The notes below the pieces were generated by a model. The model saw only the letters and a program-made list of their open reading frames with translations. It made no database searches and was not told where the DNA came from. A stretch of DNA of 9,940 nt. Origin: Draconibacterium sp. (GTDB lineage: Bacteria; Bacteroidota; Bacteroidia; Bacteroidales; Prolixibacteraceae). The stretch covers positions 1 to 9,940 of the forward strand of contig JAUVDE010000089.1 in the NCBI GenBank assembly GCA_030595485.1, given 5' to 3'. Shown piece by piece: positions 1 to 6,598 of the stretch. The translations under genes were made by a program, and so were the position numbers. Position 1 is the first letter of the stretch. Each line of letters begins with the position of its first letter.

Positions 1-499
1 CAACCACAACAATTGCCATGGTAATAATCATAAAAACCAGTTGAAATAAAACTGGCTTTACCGGAGACTCTGTAAAAGCAGAAAAAAGAGCTGTTATTTC
101 CTCCGGAGTTTTACTTGAAAATCCATCTTGAATAGATAGAATTACATAATGTACACTCCAGCCTGCCACTACGCCATAAAACGATAAGATTAAAAAAGCA
201 GCACTTACGCCTAATATACCGATGTAACGCCATGGTGTTCCGGGAGCCAAAACTTTAAATGCACCAAACGCATTCCGCTTTGAATTCCGTCCGATAATTA
301 TTTCGGAAAGCATTACCGGCAATCCAATGGCAAGTATAAAACCCAGATAAACGAACAAAAAGGCTGCGCCACCATATATTCCAGCTATGTATGGAAATTT
401 CCAAATGTTACCTAAACCTACTGCCGAACCGGCAGCTGCCGCAATTACACCAAATTTTGAACTAAACAAATCGCGTTTACCCGACGGAAGACCAGCCAT
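1..499 (-). CDS. Sodium-dependent transporter, NSS/SNF family (3' end cut by window)
   Basis: This is the N-terminal 166 residues of a neurotransmitter:sodium symporter-type inner-membrane carrier, which imports amino acids or related solutes with Na+. The start is ATG at 499. The opening carries the family signature: SKFGVIAAAAGSAVGLGN at residues 14-31, followed by IWKFPY. The unwound TM1 segment is visible, and N31 aligns with the LeuT sodium-binding Asn. TM2 follows at about 43-66, with GRNSKRNAFGAFK as the cytoplasmic loop. TM3 at about 92-122 contains the expected Tyr (Y108) of the substrate site, and a further membrane segment runs from about 149 to the window edge. Family members are about 440-510 residues, so roughly two thirds lies outside. 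The substrate cannot be told from this part. The gene lies downstream of tamL on the same strand, 120 bp away and beyond a likely terminator, so it is probably a separate unit. No clear -7 element was seen ahead of it. Family is certain; substrate is unknown. Confidence 0.93.
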   Translation of the reverse strand, partial: MAGLPSGKRDLFSSKFGVIAAAAGSAVGLGNIWKFPYIAGIYGGAAFLFVYLGFILAIGLPVMLSEIIIGRNSKRNAFGAFKVLAPGTPWRYIGILGVSAAFLILSFYGVVAGWSVHYVILSIQDGFSSKTPEEITALFSAFTESPVKPVLFQLVFMIITMAIVVV

Positions 500-572
500 A
501 GAAATTATATTAATTGTTATCTATCTTGCGAGTTTACTTACAAGCTCTCACAAAACAAGCCCCTAAAATTGC

Positions 573-604
573 AAAAAAAAAGTTCCCCTCAAAGAAGTTG
601 AGAG
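573..604 (-). terminator. Probable intrinsic terminator after tamL
   Basis: Read on the minus strand, CTCTCAA (604-598) pairs with TTGAGGG (592-586), a 7-bp stem with one G-U pair around a 5-base loop. It is followed after 4 bases by a run of nine T (581-573). It lies 15 bases past the tamL stop codon and before the transporter gene. The short stem and the 4-base gap before the T run make it weaker than a textbook terminator. Confidence 0.5.
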
Positions 605-619
605 TAAAAAGGTCGAAAT

Positions 620-2962
620 TTAAAAAGGATAGCCAATGGCAAACGAAAATGTAAAGTCATCTCCCTTTAACGATCTATCACCTATAATCCATTTATGTCC
701 GTTCTCATTGCCGGGGTCTCGCAGTTTCATCCCAACATCGGTACGTAAAATAAAATAGTTTAAATCGAACCTGAGGCCCGCTCCGGTACCAATCGCAAAT
801 TGTTTGTAGAAACTTTTGAGTTCGAATAAAGCTCCTTCACGATTATCTCTTTTGGTTATTGCCCATATATTTCCGGCATCGAGGAACAGAGCTCCTTCCA
901 TTGATCCGATTAAACTAAAACGATATTCGATGTTACCTTCCATCTTAATATCTGACGATTGATTCGGATATGAGCCCTCTGGGGCTTTGTAGGTTCCCGG
1001 CCCAAGTGAGCGAACCTGCCAGGCACGAATTCCGTTTGCTCCTCCCGCAAAATATTGTTTCTCGAAAGGCATAACACTTGAATTACCATAGGGTAAGCCA
1101 ACACCTAAAAATACCCGACCAACCAACGAATTAACCTTATCGAGTTGGACTGCCCTTCTATATTCGATATCGGCTTTAGCATACTGGGCATAAGGAGTAT
1201 TTAAGATATTGTAGAATTCATAAGTCTCGCCTGTAATAGTATCTAGTACCTGCTGTTTTGTATTACCACTAATTTCTGAAACCCCCAATAAAAAGTTACC
1301 CGCTGTTTCAATATTAAAGCGTATGTAAGTATAATTTTTGGTCGAATTTAAACGCTGATTATTATAAATTAACGAATAATTCATTGCCATAATAAAATGA
1401 TCGGTAAAGCTACTTTTAATGTATAAATCCTGAATTGAGTTAATAAAAGCAGGATCGTATTCGTATAACTTAACCAAATTCAAATCCATTATATTCCAAA
1501 GCATTCGAACATCTTGTGTTTTTTTCCAATCGTAACCAAAAGTAAGGCTACCAATTGTACGCGTATATTCCGGCCGACGTTGGTAATTATACCCCACGTT
1601 TAACACTGTCTTTGGTAGGTATCTTTCAAAGTTGCTTATAAATCGTGCAGGACCGAGTAATTTTGGAATTATCAGATTTGCTTCAACTCCCAATTCTCGC
1701 GTATTAAAGTATTGAGAGCGGTCATTAACTTTCCGGTGCAAACGTTCTACAGCTCCTTTAAACCGTAACTGAAAAACTTCAGCTCCTTTAAATAAGTTTC
1801 GGTGTTGATAATAAATATTACCTGCCACACCCAAATTCCCAGACGTATTGGTGCCTTCAATATCGAAAGAAGTAGACTGCTTATTTAGCGGTGCTAAACG
1901 TACATTACAGTTTAATAAATTCGAATCCTGCTCGGTAGAAGTTTCACTGAATTGAATATCGACAAAACGAAACTGACGTAAGCGATTAAAACCGTTAAAT
2001 GTATTTTCAACTTCCGATGTTTGGTATAAATCGCCACTCCGCATTTGATTGGTACGGTCGAACAAACTTGTTGGGTATTTAATTTGTTTGGTTAAATACA
2101 AATGCGAGTTGTTCCATTCTATGGTATCCGAGAAAGTTGAAACATTCTCAAGCGAAGATGTAACAGGAGTATTACCCGGCATTATCGAATAATAGAAATC
2201 TTTTATACGAAAGGGACTTAGTATTTTTGTCGAGTCGATTAAACTATTTACAGTTTCGCCCACAAACAAATCGAGCATCACCTCTTTATCATAAAAGCTA
2301 GTGTCGGCTTTATACTTTACTTGGTTTTTCGAAAAATAGAAATACCCGTTATCCTTGTATAAATTAACTATTCTTTTCTGTTGCTTTTCCAGCTCGTAAA
2401 TATCAAACGGAGCCCCTTCACGCAAAGAATAAGAGCTCGAGTCGCTCATGAAAATATCCTGCAACTCGGGATTTTTAAAATGATATTTTATTCGCTTTAC
2501 GGTATACTGTTCGCCAGTCTTTACATCAAAACTCAACTCTGCTTTTTGTTTTTTCTCATTAAACTGCACATCTGCAGAAACTTGTGCCCGGTAAAATCCT
2601 TTCAAGTCCAGGTATTGTTCCAGTTGCTCTACCGAACGATCTGTCAAAACTTCATCGTACAACTGAGGAGCTTCACCAATTCTTTTCAACCAATCGTCTG
2701 TCTTTTTCTTCGACGACATATTGTACATTAACAAGTAAAACTTTACGAATCCTAGAATTTTATAGTTCTCCTTTTGGCGAATAAAAGATTTCGCTTCCTC
2801 TTTATTTATATCGGGATTATTTATTTCGAGGTGCACACGATGCAGCAAATGATCTTCTTCGGCAACAAACCGAGTTTGCGAACACGAGGCTAAAAATATG
2901 GCAGACAATAAAATTACCCACTTCAGATCAACTATCTTTCTCCTATAATATTCCTGCACCAA
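620..2962 (-). CDS. tamL: TamL: BamA/TamA (Omp85) family outer-membrane lipoprotein
   Basis: A 780-residue Omp85-family protein, the Bacteroidota form of the outer-membrane subunit of the translocation and assembly module (TAM), which works with an inner-membrane-anchored TamB in moving material to or into the outer membrane. It has a lipoprotein signal: basic residues (RRK 7-9), a hydrophobic stretch 14-25 and lipobox LASC with Cys27 as the lipidated residue. Periplasmic POTRA-like repeats follow from about 40 to 350, and the C-terminal beta-barrel fills roughly 370-780. The conserved Omp85 barrel motif appears as GGANGIRAWQ near residue 640, in place of the BamA VRGF motif. The protein ends in Phe (AIGYPF), as barrels normally do. 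There is no ATG: an in-frame stop lies 6 bases upstream of TTG 2962, and the only candidates before the signal peptide are TTG 2962 and GTG 2959. The exact start is therefore uncertain. No tamB is visible nearby. Confidence 0.88.
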   Translation of the reverse strand: MVQEYYRRKIVDLKWVILLSAIFLASCSQTRFVAEEDHLLHRVHLEINNPDINKEEAKSFIRQKENYKILGFVKFYLLMYNMSSKKKTDDWLKRIGEAPQLYDEVLTDRSVEQLEQYLDLKGFYRAQVSADVQFNEKKQKAELSFDVKTGEQYTVKRIKYHFKNPELQDIFMSDSSSYSLREGAPFDIYELEKQQKRIVNLYKDNGYFYFSKNQVKYKADTSFYDKEVMLDLFVGETVNSLIDSTKILSPFRIKDFYYSIMPGNTPVTSSLENVSTFSDTIEWNNSHLYLTKQIKYPTSLFDRTNQMRSGDLYQTSEVENTFNGFNRLRQFRFVDIQFSETSTEQDSNLLNCNVRLAPLNKQSTSFDIEGTNTSGNLGVAGNIYYQHRNLFKGAEVFQLRFKGAVERLHRKVNDRSQYFNTRELGVEANLIIPKLLGPARFISNFERYLPKTVLNVGYNYQRRPEYTRTIGSLTFGYDWKKTQDVRMLWNIMDLNLVKLYEYDPAFINSIQDLYIKSSFTDHFIMAMNYSLIYNNQRLNSTKNYTYIRFNIETAGNFLLGVSEISGNTKQQVLDTITGETYEFYNILNTPYAQYAKADIEYRRAVQLDKVNSLVGRVFLGVGLPYGNSSVMPFEKQYFAGGANGIRAWQVRSLGPGTYKAPEGSYPNQSSDIKMEGNIEYRFSLIGSMEGALFLDAGNIWAITKRDNREGALFELKSFYKQFAIGTGAGLRFDLNYFILRTDVGMKLRDPGNENGHKWIIGDRSLKGDDFTFSFAIGYPF

Positions 2963-3055
2963 AACGAATTACTTTTATTTACAAATAATAACAGAGAGTT
3001 TTCTTAGAAACAGTAACTTTACTCCAAATATTATATTAAATCACCGTTAAAATCA
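2963..3055. promoter_or_regulatory. Divergent intergenic region between tamL and the TrmH-family gene
   Basis: This 93-bp AT-rich gap must hold the promoters for both divergent genes. On the plus strand TAACTTTA (3014-3021) differs from the Bacteroidota -7 consensus TAnnTTTG at one base and would give a leader of about 25-30 bases to ATG 3056. On the minus strand AATATTTG (3032-3025) also differs at one base and would serve tamL. I see no convincing -33 element for either. The two boxes nearly abut, so if both are used the two RNAs would start close together. Confidence 0.3.
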
Positions 3056-3820
3056 ATGATTGGTAAAAATACAATAAAACTTATAAAATCGCTTGCCTTA
3101 AAAAAATATAGAACTAAGGAAAAATTGTTTCTGGTTGAAGGGGATAAACTTGTTACTGAAGTCATCAATTCTCAACTAATTATCAGTCAGTTGTTAGTTA
3201 CACTACAATTCAGAGAGAATTATGAAATCGATTTAAAAAACATCGAAAATATTTTAGAGGTAGATTCAGCCACTTTAAAAAAAGCCAGTCTATTACAAAA
3301 TCCGCAAAACAGTATTGCCATTTGTCGTCTCCCTAATAAACGTGAACTACCACCAAAATTAAATAATTCTCTTTCGGTTTTCCTCGATGGAATTCAGGAT
3401 CCGGGTAATTTGGGAACAATAATCCGAATATGCGATTGGTTTGGTATTGAGAATATTTTTGCCTCGCCCGACACTGTTGATTTATACAACCCTAAGGTTA
3501 TTCAAGCTAGTATGGGCTCGTTTAACCGTATAGCATTTTATGAATGTAGTTTTAATACTATTCATAAAATTGCCAAAGAAAGTTCAACTCCTATTTTTGG
3601 TGCTTTTATGGATGGAGCAAATATTTATACTGAAACACTTCCTCAGAATACATTACTCGTTATGGGTAACGAAGGCAAAGGAATAAGAAAAGATGTTGAA
3701 GAATTAATTGACCGACGAATAAGCATTCCTAACCTGTCGACAAACGCAAGTAAAGCCGAATCGTTAAATGTTTCGGTGGCCACAGCAATTATTTGTTCCG
3801 AGTTTAAACGAGCTTTATAA
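3056..3820 (+). CDS. SpoU/TrmH-family RNA 2'-O-ribose methyltransferase
   Basis: A 254-residue SPOUT-class enzyme that moves a methyl group from S-adenosylmethionine to a ribose 2'-OH in rRNA or tRNA. An N-terminal substrate-binding domain (about 17-95, with KEKLFLVEGDKLVTE near the front) precedes the catalytic knot domain. All three SpoU motifs are present: motif 1 LDGIQDPGNLGTIIR at 110-124 (Asn118 and the catalytic Arg124), motif 2 LVMGNEGKGI at 201-210 (Glu206), and motif 3 ending SLNVSVATAI at 236-245 (Asn238). These form the knotted cofactor site. Length fits the RlmB/TrmH group, but the exact target nucleotide (for example a Gm in 23S rRNA) cannot be read from sequence. ATG 3056 begins right at the family's N-terminus. 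The gene is divergent from tamL and its stop lies 2 bases from that of porT on the other strand. Confidence 0.93.
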   Translation: MIGKNTIKLIKSLALKKYRTKEKLFLVEGDKLVTEVINSQLIISQLLVTLQFRENYEIDLKNIENILEVDSATLKKASLLQNPQNSIAICRLPNKRELPPKLNNSLSVFLDGIQDPGNLGTIIRICDWFGIENIFASPDTVDLYNPKVIQASMGSFNRIAFYECSFNTIHKIAKESSTPIFGAFMDGANIYTETLPQNTLLVMGNEGKGIRKDVEELIDRRISIPNLSTNASKAESLNVSVATAIICSEFKRAL

Positions 3821-3822
3821 AC

Positions 3823-4578
3823 CTACTCGAAGTTAAAAGAAAGTGTAAATATCTTAGACCGCATGTTTTTAATTGATTTAGAATAGTACTGATGTTGAAT
3901 TGGAGCAGGTAAGTCTCCCCGCTGATTATTTAATCCAAAGCTGAATTTGGCTTCTAACGAGAATCGGAAGAATGGGAAATAATAGTCCCAGCCACCGCCT
4001 AATTCTGCATAAAGCCCACCATTTTTCAATTTAATTAAGTCCTCTTGTGCGGTTCTTGAAATATCGTGGCGGTAAGCACCACCAAAAAGAACATAAGGCC
4101 TTTGGTTATTTATACGTTTCGCTTTGTATTTAATCAGTAATGGAAAATCGAGAAATGTAGATTTTACAGAATAATAGGGCAAATTATCATCTGATGCGGT
4201 AGGGTTATTTATATCTCGCACAGGTATGTTAAAAACCATCTGACGTTCGCCAAAAGATAGTCCCGGTTGAAAACGTAAATTAAACCAGTTATTTAATCGC
4301 AAACTCGATATTATACCAACTGTAAAACCGGGTACAAGTTTTGCCACATCAGAATAAATAATCGCATCAGGGGGAACTCTATCAGCCTTACTATATTCCG
4401 GGCTGGATCCGTAAGGCTGATAACTCGCAATGTTAAAATCCAGCGTATTCACACCAATAGAAAAACCAAAATGAATGAGTTTATCATCGAAAGTAGTAAG
4501 GTAGTTAACCCGTTGCTTTTGCCCCAAAGCAGCAATCACAATAAAAACAAATAATATGGAGCTAAAAACTTTTTTCAC
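3823..4578 (-). CDS. porT: PorT: type IX secretion system outer-membrane protein
   Basis: A 251-residue small beta-barrel protein of the PorT (SprT in gliding bacteria) family, required for type IX secretion, the Bacteroidota route that carries CTD-tagged proteins over the outer membrane. A Sec signal peptide is clear: KK at 2-3, hydrophobic 8-17, cleavage likely after ALG (17-19), leaving mature Gln20. The family-typical block LIHFGFSIGVNTLDFNI is at 34-50. Amphipathic beta strands follow (for example 102-118, 161-169, 190-216), and the last strand KIFTLSFNFE is at 242-251. The start is GTG 4578: no ATG lies between the preceding ubiE stop and the signal peptide, and the next Met is residue 114. 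It is the last gene of a unit behind the PurL-like gene and ubiE, 59 bases after the latter. Assignment rests on the HFGFSxGxNxxDF block, size, signal peptide and the ubiE neighbour. A generic PorT-like barrel is the alternative. Confidence 0.85.
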   Translation of the reverse strand: MKKVFSSILFVFIVIAALGQKQRVNYLTTFDDKLIHFGFSIGVNTLDFNIASYQPYGSSPEYSKADRVPPDAIIYSDVAKLVPGFTVGIISSLRLNNWFNLRFQPGLSFGERQMVFNIPVRDINNPTASDDNLPYYSVKSTFLDFPLLIKYKAKRINNQRPYVLFGGAYRHDISRTAQEDLIKLKNGGLYAELGGGWDYYFPFFRFSLEAKFSFGLNNQRGDLPAPIQHQYYSKSIKNMRSKIFTLSFNFE

Positions 4579-4589
4579 TTTACTCTTTA

Positions 4590-4605
4590 TTTCCTTATCA
4601 GGAAA
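4590..4605 (-). promoter_or_regulatory. Small hairpin ahead of the porT GTG start
   Basis: In the 59-base ubiE-porT gap, TTTCC (4605-4601 on the minus strand) can pair with GGAAA (4594-4590) around the loop TGATAA. The 3' arm overlaps AAGGAAA, the only Shine-Dalgarno-like purine run before porT, 13 bases from the GTG. It may be chance in AT-rich DNA; Bacteroidota rarely rely on Shine-Dalgarno pairing. Confidence 0.25.
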
Positions 4606-4637
4606 ACAACAAAACCCTAAAATTATTGCGTTGCATT

Positions 4638-5366
4638 CTATTTCTCTGGTTTATAAGCCTCATAAATGGAAGCTATTCCAAAGGTTTGTTTAAAACACTT
4701 GTTTCCTTCAAATCCAACGTTGGCTAAAATACTCAAAAAACGTTCACCATCAGGAAATTCATTTACCGATTCGGGCAAATATGAATATGCACGGTTATCT
4801 TTTGAAACTAAGCCACCGATAAACGGCAAAATATGCATAAAATAAAACATATAAATTTGCTTAAAAGGGGTCGAGACCGGTTTTGAAAACTCTAAGATAT
4901 AAAATACACCTCCGGGTTTTATCACTCTCAATATTTCAGATAAACCTTTGTTTAAGTTCTCAAAGTTTCGCACTCCAAAACCAACGATTGCAGCATCGTA
5001 AGTTTCACTATTAAAAGGCAAATCTTCGGAATCGGCTTTCAGAAAGTCAATTTGTTCTGAAAGATTCTTTTTGGCAATTTTTTTTCTGGCCACATTCAAC
5101 ATTCCTTCCGAAATATCGATACCGGTAATTTTAACATCGTCAATTTTGGAAGCAGCGACTGCAAAATCACCTGTTCCGGTGGCAATATCCAATATAATTT
5201 TAGGTGAATGCGAACGTAATTTCTTTATTGTCCTTTTTCGCCAAATTTTATCAATATTAACAGATAGAATATGATTTAATGCATCATACTTTGGAGAGAT
5301 ATTATCGAACATCTCTTCAACCTGCCCCTTTTTCGACTGTGTTGATTGTTTGTAAGGAAGCGCCAT
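4638..5366 (-). CDS. ubiE: Demethylmenaquinone methyltransferase (UbiE/MenG)
   Basis: A 242-residue class I methyltransferase that uses S-adenosylmethionine to turn demethylmenaquinol into menaquinol, the last step of menaquinone synthesis at the inner membrane. Bacteroidota make menaquinone rather than ubiquinone, so MenG activity is the expected role. The UbiE start signature is present, with MFDNISPKYDALNHILS at 19-35. Motif I is LDIATGTGDFA at 59-69 and Asp84 follows in the second strand (TGIDISEGM) to hold the cofactor ribose. GFGVRNF is at 129-135, then RVIKPGG at 147-153, and the C-terminal family block FGIASIYEAYK is at 229-239. Length is normal. The ATG at 5366 shares one base with the stop of the upstream PurL-like gene (TAATG on the minus strand), which indicates co-transcription and translational coupling. 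porT follows 59 bases downstream on the same strand. Confidence 0.96.
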   Translation of the reverse strand: MALPYKQSTQSKKGQVEEMFDNISPKYDALNHILSVNIDKIWRKRTIKKLRSHSPKIILDIATGTGDFAVAASKIDDVKITGIDISEGMLNVARKKIAKKNLSEQIDFLKADSEDLPFNSETYDAAIVGFGVRNFENLNKGLSEILRVIKPGGVFYILEFSKPVSTPFKQIYMFYFMHILPFIGGLVSKDNRAYSYLPESVNEFPDGERFLSILANVGFEGNKCFKQTFGIASIYEAYKPEK

Positions 5367-6412
5367 TAAACTCCAGCGGTCATTTTATCAATATATCCAA
5401 ACGACTCATCATCTACACGAACCTCACCTTTGGTAACATGCCCAAGGGTGAAAAATGGTAATTTAAATTCGGCCATTGCATCAACAAATTCCTCTTCATT
5501 GTCAGATGTTACACCCACTATTATTCGGCCCATTGCTTCACCAAACAAAGAAGCATCAAGGCGAGTTTCTGCATCGGTAGTAATATCAAAACCCAGATTA
5601 TTTGGAATTGCAGCACGTAAAAGCGTAAAGAAAAGGCCTCCTTTGCCAACCGGGCTTGCACTTTCAATTAAGCCGTCGGCATTCAACTTTTTCAATGCTG
5701 TTTGAATATTAATTTCATCCTCGATATCAAATACAGGAAGAGGAGAGTCGGAGATACCATGAAAAAACTCTAAGTATTCCGAAGAATTAATATCATCGGG
5801 AGTTCTTCCGATTAAAAAAATATGATTTCCTTTTTGTTTAAACGAGTGCGTTGTCAGTTTTTTCTCGTCAGCAACCTGCCCCATCATACTAACAATAATA
5901 GTAGGAGGAACCGGGCCATGCTGTGAAAAATGGTCGAAACGAATCTTACGATCTGAAATTTTTAGATTAAACTTTTTTGCTGCATTTTCCAATCCTTTTT
6001 TTGCACCTGATGCAATTAGATGTCCATTCGGATCGGCAAAATTAATATGATACAAAAATGCACTTACCGCAGTTGGAGTTGCACCAAAACATAACATTTT
6101 ACGGGTTGCTCTTGAAATCAAGATTTCAGTTGCTTTCTGTGGATCGCTTTCTAAATGGTGATGAAACGCATGTGTGCTCATCGCCATTTTAGTTCCGTTA
6201 TTATCAAGATCAAACAAACCCGTTTCATCTGTATCACTGTCTCCAATTGAATCTGGCGAAATACTTTGCTCACCAAAATCATTGAAATAATTGATAGATG
6301 ATAAGTTTGGGTTCACCATAAGCGAGAATATAATCTCTTCTATCTTTTCCGGTTCCGGTTCAGGAATCATGTCAATCGAAAACTCCTTTTCTGGTTGTAC
6401 ATTTTCACTCAT
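5366..6412 (-). CDS. Stand-alone PurL second-half (AIR-synthase-related) protein
   Basis: A 348-residue protein of the PurM/PurL ATP-binding superfamily that matches only the second half (A2-B2) of formylglycinamidine ribonucleotide synthase. It opens with an acidic 25-residue leader. The PurL-like match begins at LMVNPNLSS (31-39), equivalent to the PurL segment that opens A2. Then come STHAFHHH...DPQKATEIL (79-97), ATRKMLCFGATPTAVSAF (102-119, like the PurL RNL..GA.P.A.td block), PVPPTIIVSMMGQVAD (167-182, the pPT.vvg.vG strand), GKGGLFFTLLRAA (256-268) and LDASLFGEAMGRIIVGV (285-301, the lFGE.qgR block). The first-half catalytic signatures (SEHCS and ESHNHP types) are absent, as are the glutaminase domain and any purQ. 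It is thus unlikely to make FGAM alone. The gene is first in a unit with ubiE (one-base overlap) and porT, preceded by a good -7 box. Its role is unknown; divergent paralogue of PurL is my best reading. Confidence 0.8.
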   Translation of the reverse strand: MSENVQPEKEFSIDMIPEPEPEKIEEIIFSLMVNPNLSSINYFNDFGEQSISPDSIGDSDTDETGLFDLDNNGTKMAMSTHAFHHHLESDPQKATEILISRATRKMLCFGATPTAVSAFLYHINFADPNGHLIASGAKKGLENAAKKFNLKISDRKIRFDHFSQHGPVPPTIIVSMMGQVADEKKLTTHSFKQKGNHIFLIGRTPDDINSSEYLEFFHGISDSPLPVFDIEDEINIQTALKKLNADGLIESASPVGKGGLFFTLLRAAIPNNLGFDITTDAETRLDASLFGEAMGRIIVGVTSDNEEEFVDAMAEFKLPFFTLGHVTKGEVRVDDESFGYIDKMTAGV

Positions 6413-6442
6413 AAGCCAAATTTTATATTAATTACAGCGCAA

Positions 6443-6451
6443 GCAAAGGTA
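6443..6451 (-). promoter_or_regulatory. -7 promoter element for the PurL-like/ubiE/porT unit
   Basis: The minus strand reads TACCTTTGC, an exact match to the Bacteroidota -7 consensus TAnnTTTGy. It lies 30 bases before the ATG at 6412, leaving a leader of roughly 20-25 bases. No good TTTG -33 box is seen at the expected distance; TTATGG-like bases occur there. Confidence 0.55.
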
Positions 6452-6572
6452 ATTAAGTACGTCATTTTTCCATAAATTTTGCTGTATTTTTTCACTCGGC
6501 TCCAAAATCATAACAGCCCTTTAAAACAATCTCATATTTTTTTTGATAATTCCACGAAAGCAAATATTTAGT

Positions 6573-6580
6573 TAACTTTG
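6573..6580 (+). promoter_or_regulatory. -7 promoter element for the glycosyltransferase/LytST operon
   Basis: TAACTTTG is an exact match to TAnnTTTG and ends 18 bases before ATG 6599, which would give a short leader of about 10 bases. A TTTG at 6542-6545 is the nearest -33 candidate, but its 27-base spacing is longer than usual. The element argues against translation starting at TTG 6578, which lies inside it. Confidence 0.55.
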
Positions 6581-6598
6581 TGGCACAAAACAATTCAA

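Noticed and set aside
910..1104. Minus-strand 64-residue open frame inside tamL
   Set aside because: It is in another frame of the tamL barrel region, which has clear Omp85 features; no motif or start signal supports it.
2381..2784. Two plus-strand open frames of 66-116 residues opposite tamL
   Set aside because: They lie antisense inside the well-supported tamL frame, have no recognisable domain and a composition typical of reverse-strand translation.
2929..2945. AGGAGAAAG on the minus strand as a Shine-Dalgarno site for a later tamL start
   Set aside because: Bacteroidota rarely use such sites, and starting after it would require CTG or another rare codon and would remove the basic residues ahead of the lipoprotein signal.
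5071..5705. Plus-strand open frames opposite ubiE and the PurL-like gene
   Set aside because: They overlap strongly recognised genes on the minus strand and show no family resemblance.
5366..6412. Calling this gene purM (AIR synthase) or a full purL
   Set aside because: The segment order matches the second half of PurL, not the usual PurM; the length is about half of small PurL and lacks its catalytic half.
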